A stretch of DNA of 64,000 nt from Anaerolineales bacterium. Lineage in GTDB: Bacteria > Chloroflexota > Anaerolineae > 4572-78 > J111. Shown piece by piece: positions 15,780 through 23,695 of this stretch. A model generated the notes under the pieces. It saw only the letters and a program-made list of their open reading frames with translations, made no database searches and was not told where the DNA came from. The stretch is from assembly GCA_020634855.1 (NCBI GenBank), contig JACKAU010000023.1, forward strand, positions 26,522-90,521. Direction: 5' to 3'. How positions within the stretch are numbered: the first letter of the stretch is position 1; the number at the start of each line of letters is the position of its first letter. Both the position numbers and the translations under genes were made by a program.

Positions 15780-17360
15780 TTAATTGCTACTCCAACTGAT
15801 TTGCTCATCCAACCAAGAACGTTTGCCATGCTCATTGTAGGGGCGCCGATCTTCCGGAATGAGATAACCGTTTTCAAAGGTAACGGTCTGATGGAGTTCA
15901 CCGCTGGCCACGTGCAAAATCCACAAGCCCCACTCATCGCCTCGATTGGAGATAAAGGCCACCCAGTCGCCATCGGGAGACCAGGCCGGCAGCCCATCAA
16001 TGGCCGGGTCATCGGTCAACTGCTGCACGTTGCTGCCGTCGCTGTTGACCATAAACAGATCCCAGTTGTTATGGGGATTAGACATATACACAATCTTCTC
16101 ATCAACCGGCGACCAATCGGGCGATTTGGCCGACCGATCTTCAAGGATTAGGCCGTAACCGGACTCGGGACTGTCGTATAAATGACCTACCCATAAGCCA
16201 CAGCTAGTCCCGTACTTATCGCAGCTTTCAAAAGCAAATCGCTTGCCGTCTGGGGCAAAGGTGGGCGATTGACCTTCACGAGACAAATTGTCCTCACGCG
16301 AGCCATCGCCCCAGGCGGTATACAGTCGCCAGATCCGGTCACTTTCGCGTTGTGAGGCAAAAATAATCCGGTTTTCAGTTGGCGACCAATCGGCTTGGGC
16401 ATCTTCCCAATATTTGGCAACGGCCGTTTGCTTGCGGCTCGAAAAATCCGTCGTGAGGATCGTTCGCGGATTCGATTTCTCTTCCCAGGTGCGGACCGCT
16501 AGGGGGTAATCGTTATCGGCCTTGGGGCTAAGCGCCGGTTCGGACACATCAATTAAAGCGTACTGCCGCAAATTGCTGCCATCAGGGCTAATGAAATAGG
16601 TGCGGAATGCTTCGATACCGGGGGTTGGATCATACAAGGCGTAGGCAATCGTTCCGCTCGGAAGCGCCGGATCGCTGAGGCCATCCGCTGTCCCATAGTC
16701 TTGTCCGGAAGCCATCGGACGATGATAACCGTTGGAGTCACCTTTAACTTCAGTTATCGTCATGGCATCAGGCTTGGCCGGGGCGTCTTTTACAGCACCC
16801 GCAGATCCCCCCAGGCTATTGGGTAAATTCTTCAATGTATCACCCAGCGTGTTTCGTCCCTCTCCCGGTTTAGGAAATTTGGAATTCTGATCCTTAGTAG
16901 CGTTATCAATCATAAGGATAGGGGTAGGAACAAGCTGAGAGGACAGGGGATTCACCCGACTGCTCACGTCGATCGGCAGATTGTAAAGTAAATCGACCCC
17001 CGGAATATACCCTCTAATAACGACGAACGCCCCAAAGGCTAAAGCCGCCATCAAAGCCATATTACCAACGGCCCCAAAGACTCGAACCGGCGCAACCCAA
17101 TTTATCCGAAACCGAGAGGACGAAGCCTGTTCTCGGAGGGCCTGTTTTACCTCCAGATGCAGTCGAGACGGCGGCGCGGGCTGACCTAGCGTGATACGCA
17201 GTACAGGCCCCAGCTCTCGTCTCAGCCGCTTGGCCTCATACAAGTGGTCGGTACACAGGGGACATTCCTGTAAATGATTCTCAACCTGTGTTCGTATTTT
17301 GGGTGATAGTTGGTTGTCTAGATAAGCTTCAATGAACTTATCAACGTGTCTAATGGGCAT
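15780..17360 (-). CDS. Transmembrane anti-sigma factor with extracytoplasmic TolB-like propeller
   Basis: A 526-residue protein. The N-terminal 50 residues are a zinc-finger anti-sigma domain ('HLQECPLC': H29, C33, C36). A membrane helix follows at about 94-116, then a Ser/Pro/Lys-rich stretch, then a WD40-like PD40/TolB propeller with repeats such as 'SPTFAPDGKRFAF', 'SPDWSPVDEKIVYMS' and 'LPAWSPDGDWVAFIS'. It should hold the ECF sigma factor inside and sense something outside. I place the start at 17360, where GAGG lies 7 nt before the ATG; a TTG at 17372 is possible. It overlaps the sigma gene by 11 bp, the usual sigma/anti-sigma layout. The ligand is unknown. Confidence 0.85.
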   Translation of the reverse strand: MPIRHVDKFIEAYLDNQLSPKIRTQVENHLQECPLCTDHLYEAKRLRRELGPVLRITLGQPAPPSRLHLEVKQALREQASSSRFRINWVAPVRVFGAVGNMALMAALAFGAFVVIRGYIPGVDLLYNLPIDVSSRVNPLSSQLVPTPILMIDNATKDQNSKFPKPGEGRNTLGDTLKNLPNSLGGSAGAVKDAPAKPDAMTITEVKGDSNGYHRPMASGQDYGTADGLSDPALPSGTIAYALYDPTPGIEAFRTYFISPDGSNLRQYALIDVSEPALSPKADNDYPLAVRTWEEKSNPRTILTTDFSSRKQTAVAKYWEDAQADWSPTENRIIFASQRESDRIWRLYTAWGDGSREDNLSREGQSPTFAPDGKRFAFESCDKYGTSCGLWVGHLYDSPESGYGLILEDRSAKSPDWSPVDEKIVYMSNPHNNWDLFMVNSDGSNVQQLTDDPAIDGLPAWSPDGDWVAFISNRGDEWGLWILHVASGELHQTVTFENGYLIPEDRRPYNEHGKRSWLDEQISWSSN

Positions 17361-17964
17361 TCTGAGCCTCAAGAATTTCCGGCGCTGTAAGCCCTTGGGC
17401 GGTCAACATCTCGGCTAAACGGCGTCGAGCATTATGTAGCCGAGAATAGACTGTGCCTTCCGGACACTCCAGCATAACGGCGATTTCCACTGCCGGGAGT
17501 TCCATATAATAGTGTAACGTCACCACCTCTTTTAGAGGCTCGCTCAAACCCTGAACAGCTTCCCACAACATCCGGCGATACTCACCGCGTAGCGTGTGGC
17601 TTTCAGGGCCTGGTCGCGTATCAGGCATGTCCGGCGCATCATCTGTCTGCCGGAGCCACGGAATGGTCAAAAGACGCTTTCGGCGTAAATGGCTGCGACA
17701 GTAATTCAGCGCTATCTGATAAAGCCATGTTCCAAAACTGGCTCGGGTCGGATCAAACCGGTGACGTGCCTTGTAAGCCCGCAAAAATGTTTCTTGCACC
17801 ACATCTTCGGCAGCCTGTGACTGTTGTAACATCGCCCAACCCAACCGGTAAATCGCTTGAGCGTGAAGATGATATAATTCGTCAAAAGCATCTTGATCAC
17901 CGGCCTGCCAGCGGGCGATGATAACATTTTCGTTGACTTCTTTATTGACATCTTTGTTACACAT
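17350..17964 (-). CDS. ECF-type RNA polymerase sigma factor
   Basis: A 204-residue group IV sigma-70 factor. Region 2 is clear ('FDELYHLHAQAIYRLGWAM', then 'AEDVVQETFLRAYKA' for core and -10 binding), and region 4 is 'LKEVVTLHYYMELPAVEIA' with the HTH 'ECPEGTVYSRLHNARRRL'. It is cotranscribed with the anti-sigma factor. No conserved ECF-type autoregulatory promoter could be picked out upstream by eye. Confidence 0.93.
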   Translation of the reverse strand: MCNKDVNKEVNENVIIARWQAGDQDAFDELYHLHAQAIYRLGWAMLQQSQAAEDVVQETFLRAYKARHRFDPTRASFGTWLYQIALNYCRSHLRRKRLLTIPWLRQTDDAPDMPDTRPGPESHTLRGEYRRMLWEAVQGLSEPLKEVVTLHYYMELPAVEIAVMLECPEGTVYSRLHNARRRLAEMLTAQGLTAPEILEAQNAH

Positions 17965-18378
17965 AGGTTATACGCCGTCTACTAGGGATCCTTTAGATTA
18001 GTTTGAAAAGACATGCAAAACTGAAACTTTTGGATGTCTTTCTAAAAAATGATACCCCTATCATACCACACTTTGCGCCCCCACAGGAAGGCTTAAGCCC
18101 TTTTGAATCCAACGCCAAACCAACGATCACGCCGACGCTACCGTAATATCAATGAACAGACTCTCATTCAAACAAAGGTGTTGCTGCTTAGAGCGTACTA
18201 TTCTATATCAAAATTGGCAGAATCCATAATTTGATAGTAAAACATGGGTATTATAACTGTACATAAAGTTAAAGATCGGGCAAAATAGACCATAGCTATT
18301 TTTTAAAGAATCGGTCTTTACGAACCCTTTCTCAGTTCTATCATCAACTATCCCTAATCCTCTCAACAAAGGCGTGAT
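17965..18378. other. Divergent intergenic region, ECF sigma - glycoside hydrolase
   Basis: 414 bp, AT-rich, no gene seen. An 8-bp inverted repeat (AAAGACAT 18007-18014, ATGTCTTT 18034-18041) lies 43-70 bp before the sigma start and could be a regulatory site. No convincing -35/-10 pair was found in either direction. Confidence 0.4.
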
Positions 18379-20454
18379 ATGCTTAGATTTGTAATCGCCA
18401 CGATTTCTTTGATTATATGTTTAGGTTTCAGTTGGATTAGTCGCCCTCATTTGGTTCAGGCCGACTCGCCAACGCCTGTCCCCTCGATCTCGCTTGAGAC
18501 CACCGATGCCGAGGCAAGTTCAACCGTTCCGGATAACTCAGAGACGGAGACATACGTTAAAGGCGTGTACATGACTTACTACGCCGCCGGCAGCGACAGC
18601 TATCGTCGCCATATTTTCAACTTGCTCGAAACCACCGAACTCAACGCCGTAGTGATCGATATCAAAGGCGATTTTGGCCTACTCAGCTACAGCAGCGACG
18701 TCATTACGGCCACCGCCATCGGCGCGAATGACGCCCCCACCATCACCGACTGGCCGGCCCTAATACAGGACCTCAAAGCTCGCAACACCTATAGCATTGC
18801 CCGGATTGTGGTTTTCAAGGATGACTATCTGGCCCGCGCCCATCCGGAATGGGCCGTCAAAACCACCTCCGGCCAGCTTTGGCTCGATGGTGAGAATTTA
18901 CCGTGGCTTGAAGCCTTTCAAGAAGGCGTGTGGGATTACAACATCGCCCTGGCCGTAGAAGCCGCCGAGCGTGGCTTTGATGAAATTCAGTTCGATTACG
19001 TCCGCTTTCCCACCGACGGCAATCTGAGCAGCATTGATTATTCACGAGATCAGGTCGATGCCGAGGTTCGTACGGCGGCGATCTCCGGTTTTCTGGCGAA
19101 AGCGAAAGCCGCGCTAACCCCCTATAACGTAAAATTAGCCGCCGATGTATTCGGCTACACTACCTGGAACGAGGGCGATTTCGGGATCGGGCAAGATCTA
19201 ACCCAGATAGCAGCCCATCTCGATGTCCTGTCGCCGATGGTGTATCCCTCCACTTACGGCTACGGTCTGCCCGGCTTGCCCCAGTACAACGATTTAATTG
19301 TAGCTCACCCTTATGCGGTGGTCTATGAAAGCATGCTACGGGCTATGGCCAAAGTCAAACCGGCCAATCCCGATATCATCCTCCGCCCGTGGATTCAGGA
19401 TTTTCCGGACTATGCCTTCGACCGGCGAACCTATACCCCCACCGAAATACGCGAGCAGATGTTGGGCGCTTACGACTCCGGCAGCGGCGGCTGGCTGCTG
19501 TGGGATCCCCGCGTCGAGTACACTGCCGAAGCTTTGGTGACTACCACCACAGCTAACTATCCGCCTAACGAACAGGGCGAGGTCATGATTTTGCGCTATC
19601 GCAACTTTGGCCGCACCAATACCGCCACCCAGCGCAACTTGGCCGGCTTTCGCCAGGATTTGGGGCAATTGCGGGCAGCCGGATTCTATCCGGTCAACTT
19701 GCGCGATCTGGCTTTGGGCCAGACTAAATACCGGCAAGACCTGGCTAAATTGGCCGATGAAGGCTGGCCGGCGTTCCGCTCGGATGATCTTCTGGCGCAT
19801 CATTTGTATGGCGTGCCGGCCGGCAAGCGACCGGTGGTGCTGACATTCGACGGTTCTCACGAGAGCCAGTACCGCCTTTTACCTAACGGCGACATCGATC
19901 CCAACACGGCTATGGGCGTTCTGGACGCATTCCACCAGCAACACCCCGCCGACTGGCCGCTACGGGCGACGTTTTTTGTCCAGCCCGCAGCGGATCAAGC
20001 AGCATACCAACTCTTCGGCCAACCGGAATTGGCCGCGCAAAAACTGCAAACCCTCGTCGACGCCGGGATGGAGGTAGGACTTTATTTGCCTGAAATTACT
20101 GAGGCCAACTATCAAGAAACTCGCCGGCGGCTCAGCGGCGAAGCGACGCTGGAAACGCTGCTGCCCGGTTATGAAATCGACTCGCTGGCTCTGGAAACCA
20201 TCGACCAGGCGCCGGCGCTGAGCTTACTGCAAATGGGTGCGTTCAACGGCCGGCGCTATGATTATCCGCTGATCACCATCGTCGCTGATGCCGCCGCGCC
20301 CTCGCCTCACTCCGAACAATTTAGCTCGCATCGTATCCCCCGCATTAACGCCACCGCTGAATCCGTGACCACTTGGCTTGACCGGTATGCCAATGCACCG
20401 GGCCGGTATTATGTCTCGGCCGGCGCCATACCGGCCACTTATCCGGTTGACTAA
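18379..20454 (+). CDS. Secreted DUF4015 glycoside hydrolase with degenerate deacetylase-like C-terminus
   Basis: A 691-residue exported protein. A signal peptide (about 1-29) is followed by a TIM-barrel domain of the DUF4015 putative glycosyl hydrolase family at 60-395: 'KGVYMTYYAAGS', 'VVIDIKGDFG', 'FDEIQFDYVRFPTDG' and 'LAADVFGYTTWNEGDFGIGQ' are family hallmarks. The C-terminal 410-690 resembles a NodB polysaccharide deacetylase ('VVLTFDGSHESQY' and 'RATFFVQPA') but lacks the metal-binding His-X3-His, having 'GMEVGLYLPEI' instead. It is probably a non-catalytic glycan-binding relic. Substrate unknown. AAAGG lies 7 nt before the ATG. Confidence 0.8.
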   Translation: MLRFVIATISLIICLGFSWISRPHLVQADSPTPVPSISLETTDAEASSTVPDNSETETYVKGVYMTYYAAGSDSYRRHIFNLLETTELNAVVIDIKGDFGLLSYSSDVITATAIGANDAPTITDWPALIQDLKARNTYSIARIVVFKDDYLARAHPEWAVKTTSGQLWLDGENLPWLEAFQEGVWDYNIALAVEAAERGFDEIQFDYVRFPTDGNLSSIDYSRDQVDAEVRTAAISGFLAKAKAALTPYNVKLAADVFGYTTWNEGDFGIGQDLTQIAAHLDVLSPMVYPSTYGYGLPGLPQYNDLIVAHPYAVVYESMLRAMAKVKPANPDIILRPWIQDFPDYAFDRRTYTPTEIREQMLGAYDSGSGGWLLWDPRVEYTAEALVTTTTANYPPNEQGEVMILRYRNFGRTNTATQRNLAGFRQDLGQLRAAGFYPVNLRDLALGQTKYRQDLAKLADEGWPAFRSDDLLAHHLYGVPAGKRPVVLTFDGSHESQYRLLPNGDIDPNTAMGVLDAFHQQHPADWPLRATFFVQPAADQAAYQLFGQPELAAQKLQTLVDAGMEVGLYLPEITEANYQETRRRLSGEATLETLLPGYEIDSLALETIDQAPALSLLQMGAFNGRRYDYPLITIVADAAAPSPHSEQFSSHRIPRINATAESVTTWLDRYANAPGRYYVSAGAIPATYPVD

Positions 20455-20690
20455 CGCCTTTTTGTAGCATCTCAATTTTTCGAAGTCAATACACCAACGG
20501 ATTAGGAAAGTATCAGATTTTTCTTTTTGAATTTGTTTTTTTCCGCCACTGACACCGTCTTCCCCCAGTTATTGAAGAGATGTGTCCCTTCATAATAAGA
20601 TCGTGCAAATAAATCTAAATTAATGACTAAACTTGTCATAAAATCATAAATAAAGACTCCCATTTTTGGAAATCTTATGTTATAATCAAC

Positions 20691-20718
20691 TTGACATATT
20701 AGCTTTACATATTACAAT
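20691..20718 (+). promoter_or_regulatory. Sigma-70 promoter for the lipoprotein pair
   Basis: A perfect TTGACA (20691-20696), a 16-nt spacer and TACAAT (20713-20718). It should drive the two lipoprotein genes at 20867-23434 with a leader of about 140 nt. Confidence 0.65.
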
Positions 20719-20732
20719 CGGTTAAGCACAGT

Positions 20733-20849
20733 TAGTTGGTTAGCTGGTTAAGTTGGTTGGTTGGTTGGTTGGTTCGGCAATTGAAACCCATCAGCAATCT
20801 ATCAACCGGCAAACCAACCATCTATCAAACTCATCAACCTAACCAACTA
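20733..20849 (+). repeat. (TTGG)n tract within an 11-bp inverted repeat in the 5' leader
   Basis: TAGTTGGTTAG (20733-20743) and its exact reverse complement (20839-20849) bracket a tetranucleotide run TTGG x5 (20753-20774) and a complementary 'AACCAACC' near 20815. The right arm ends only 4 nt before the GGAGGAG ribosome site (20854-20860). Slippage of the tract or folding could tune translation. Confidence 0.7.
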
Positions 20850-20866
20850 TTTTGGAGGAGCAGTTC

Positions 20867-21289
20867 ATGCCGGCCAAACGACGCGCATCGGGGTATTTTT
20901 GGAGCATCGTCATTTTGTTGTTCGCTATGCTAGTCACGGCTTGTAGTTCTAATGAAGCGCCGCCGGATATTCCTAATGGGGTCCGAACACAGCTTTTGGT
21001 CAAAGCTCCGGAAACCAGCCTGCCGTCGGGCACGCCGCTAAACGTACGTTCCCGAACCGAGGCCAACTCCCCCGGCGTGTCACATGTTGAACTCCATGCG
21101 GTTCAACTACCTTCGGGTCAACAGGATGTCCTTTTACGCTCAGATGCCCCTCCATTCGACCAAACTACCTTTACCACGATGCAGGAATTTACCCCCATTG
21201 AGACGGGGCATTATGTCATTAAAGTTGTTGGATATAACAAGCTAGGCCAAAAAGCCGAATCAGCTTACATTAGTTTTGATGTGGAATAG
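20867..21289 (+). CDS. Small Ig-like lipoprotein
   Basis: A 140-residue lipoprotein. The signal peptide ends in a lipobox ('LVTACSS', Cys about 26). The mature part looks like one Ig-like domain: 'LPSGTPLNVRSRTE', 'HVELHAVQLPSGQQDVLLRS', 'GHYVIKVVGYNKLGQKAES'. The start is at 20867 with GGAGGAG ahead; a longer frame to 20852 has no ribosome site. It lies 9 bp before a larger lipoprotein whose first domain has the same pattern, so the two probably work together at the outer face. Function unknown. Confidence 0.75.
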   Translation: MPAKRRASGYFWSIVILLFAMLVTACSSNEAPPDIPNGVRTQLLVKAPETSLPSGTPLNVRSRTEANSPGVSHVELHAVQLPSGQQDVLLRSDAPPFDQTTFTTMQEFTPIETGHYVIKVVGYNKLGQKAESAYISFDVE

Positions 21290-21298
21290 AGGGACATT

Positions 21299-23434
21299 AT
21301 GGCGGGATTCCTTACAAGATTTAGAGTAGCTCTTATTGTCTTCTCGGTTATTATAGGGCTAATACTTGTTATAAGCGCCTGTAACCAGATCCGGTTTGGC
21401 CAGGACGTGACCAGCGGCCAAACTCAGACCAAGATCGTCGCTCCGGTTGAGAGCGGGAGCGGGCAGGAAGCCAACGTTTTTGTCAACAGCCCGCTTCAAA
21501 TTCAAAGTGTATACACCAGCGCCAACATTTCGCGGGTCGAGTTAACGGTTCAGCGAGATACAGAGCAGCCTCAACTCATCCGGGCCGATGTTCCCAGTAA
21601 CGGAAGCGTCACCCAAGCCTGGACACCGGGCCAACCGGGAACCTACATGGTTACGACCGAAGCCTTTAATTCGACCGGCGGCTCCGAGGCCCGGTTAATG
21701 ATCCAGGTTAATGCCCAACCGGCTGACAATATCGTTTCGATTCCGCCGCCGGCAGCCGAAGTGCAAACCGCTGGTGTCCCTGGACCTACCCCCACCCCAA
21801 CCGCCAATGTCATCATCGTCCGCCCAACCGAAGTAAATGCCACACCTGTTGTCCAGGGCAATGCCGCTTTCCAAGCTCCCGACGCTGAAATTGTGGTGGT
21901 TGAAAGCCAAACTTCAACCACGTTAAAATCAACTAAACCCACGACCGTAACCTATCCGCCGCCGCCGCCGGCGCCGGGAGTTCCGTGGGGACCAACCCAG
22001 GCTCAACTGCCCCGCCGGATTCCACCGGTATGCGATGCAGCCGAATTTGTGGGGGTATTTGCTGACACCAGCGGGGCAGCAAATGTAAGTACCTTTGAAA
22101 GCACTGCCAATATCCGCCGAGAATTCATCCCCGGACCCGATGATATTGCTAAGAAAGTCGCCGGCGGAACGGTTGTTCACCGAGCTTGGAAACTCAGAAA
22201 TATTGGAACGTGTACTTGGGGGCCGGGGTACGAGTTGGCCTTTTACGGCGGACGCTCGATGGGATCGGGTGGCGTGGCGTTTGAGTCCACTTTCCCTTCT
22301 GATTTGAGACCGCGCAACCAACTGATCGACACCAATCGGCTGATTTTGCCGGAAGGCAAACCCAACCAGATTGCCGTCTTGGAAGTTCTCCTCAACGTCC
22401 CGGCTTACCCCGGCATCCACCAAAGCTACTGGCGGATGCGCAACCCGCAGGGGGTCTACTTTGGGCCGATCATCGGGGTCACGATGGACGTGGTGAGAGA
22501 ATGTAACCAGCCGCAATTAGGGCCTCAGGAACGAATTTACGGTGCGCCTTCCGTTACCTTTAGAATTTTAGGTGTTGACGGCAATCTAGTTGGGCCGGGA
22601 GAAGGCATCCCCGGAGCCGGTCCGCTGCCGGCGACAGTGGGGCAGTTATTGACCATTGACTGGAGTGTTTTCAACAGCACCAGTTTTCAGTTGATTATCG
22701 AGAACCCCACCGGGGATCTCGAAGTTATTACGACGAGTGATCCCAGAGATCGAGCCAACTTTACGCCCACCATGGTTGGCGATTACACCCTGACCTTATA
22801 TGCCGAAAATGGGGTGTGTTATGTCGAACAACAGATCATTGTTCGGGTTAGCCCGCCAACGGAAGAACGATTTGTTATGAATGCCACTTTTAACTCTAAC
22901 GCGCCGGTTTTAGCCCAGACCGATAATGTTTTCTTCTCAACGGACGTTGCTCCCGGCACGGCTGAAGTGGATTATGAATACTTTGACCAAAATGCGACGG
23001 TTCAAACCGGAGTGGCAGTTGAAAGTTACGAATCGGATTGGATCAGCCCGTCGCCTTGTCCGTCCCCCGTTTCATTTATTAATTGTGGGGGTGGTTATTA
23101 TTCAGAGTGGCGACGCGTTAATAGTCTTCCCCTTGAAATTGATGGCGCGAGCGCCAGTGGCTCAGCGACCATTGGCACCCGATCTCAACAGGGTAGCACC
23201 CCGCCAACTGAAATTGAGGGCAGCGCGGTAACCCCCGAGCCACTTTCGATAGCGGTTCCACCGCCGGGCTGTCGCACCGTCAGTATTCCTACAAAACTTT
23301 TCGGCGCTATATATACCGGCAGCGCCACAGCTACGGACACGCAGAATGGCCGGCAGATAACGTCTGATCAGGTAAAATTTGTGTGCGCAACCAGTGGCTT
23401 TGTACCCAATGGCACAATTCCCGAACTACCATAG
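21299..23434 (+). CDS. Multidomain lipoprotein with NBR1-type FW Ig domain
   Basis: A 711-residue lipoprotein (lipobox 'LVISACNQ'). Region 40-140 is an Ig-like domain resembling the preceding small lipoprotein. A Pro/Thr-rich linker follows. Region about 265-400 is an NBR1 'FW' domain: 'VHRAWKLRNIGTCTWGPGYEL' and 'HQSYWRMRNPQGVYFGPIIGV' hold the characteristic Trp residues. Further beta-rich, Ig-like segments follow ('TVGQLLTIDWSVFNST', 'GDYTLTLYAENGVCY'). FW domains are known in eukaryotic autophagy receptors and in secreted proteins of some bacteria, Chloroflexota included. Likely an adhesion or scaffold protein; no enzyme motif seen. Confidence 0.8.
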   Translation: MAGFLTRFRVALIVFSVIIGLILVISACNQIRFGQDVTSGQTQTKIVAPVESGSGQEANVFVNSPLQIQSVYTSANISRVELTVQRDTEQPQLIRADVPSNGSVTQAWTPGQPGTYMVTTEAFNSTGGSEARLMIQVNAQPADNIVSIPPPAAEVQTAGVPGPTPTPTANVIIVRPTEVNATPVVQGNAAFQAPDAEIVVVESQTSTTLKSTKPTTVTYPPPPPAPGVPWGPTQAQLPRRIPPVCDAAEFVGVFADTSGAANVSTFESTANIRREFIPGPDDIAKKVAGGTVVHRAWKLRNIGTCTWGPGYELAFYGGRSMGSGGVAFESTFPSDLRPRNQLIDTNRLILPEGKPNQIAVLEVLLNVPAYPGIHQSYWRMRNPQGVYFGPIIGVTMDVVRECNQPQLGPQERIYGAPSVTFRILGVDGNLVGPGEGIPGAGPLPATVGQLLTIDWSVFNSTSFQLIIENPTGDLEVITTSDPRDRANFTPTMVGDYTLTLYAENGVCYVEQQIIVRVSPPTEERFVMNATFNSNAPVLAQTDNVFFSTDVAPGTAEVDYEYFDQNATVQTGVAVESYESDWISPSPCPSPVSFINCGGGYYSEWRRVNSLPLEIDGASASGSATIGTRSQQGSTPPTEIEGSAVTPEPLSIAVPPPGCRTVSIPTKLFGAIYTGSATATDTQNGRQITSDQVKFVCATSGFVPNGTIPELP

Positions 23435-23458
23435 TTGATCTTAAATACGACCATCGTA

Positions 23459-23495
23459 AAAGGAGCAACCTTCACTTTCAAGTGTTGCTCTTTTT
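23459..23495 (+). terminator. Rho-independent terminator after the lipoprotein pair
   Basis: GAGCAAC (23463-23469) pairs with GTTGCTC (23484-23490), with an inner CAC/GTG, and is followed by TTTTT. Confidence 0.85.
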
Positions 23496-23695
23496 AATTT
23501 ATGTGAAGGATTCAGACCGAATATGAATACAAATAAGATGGGGTATATCTGATTGGGGTAAAATCAGGCAGCCACAGCTCCCCTATGACCATAGTTTGAC
23601 CACTATTCATGTCCAAATTGTCCTGTTATTTGAATTTGAAATAAAATAGGCGAGATTAAGCTCAGTATCTATCTTTTAACTAGGAGCTCTTTTCT

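Larger units (their letters stand above)
20455..20866. other. Intergenic region with promoter and repeat-rich leader
   Basis: 412 bp without a gene. The first 230 bp are AT-rich with no feature I can name. A good promoter (20691-20718) is followed by a leader with a (TTGG)n run and an 11-bp inverted repeat ending just before the ribosome site. Confidence 0.5.

Noticed and set aside
21929..22516. Minus-strand 195-codon frame over the FW lipoprotein
   Set aside because: Antisense shadow of a well-supported gene; Arg/His-rich composition without any motif.
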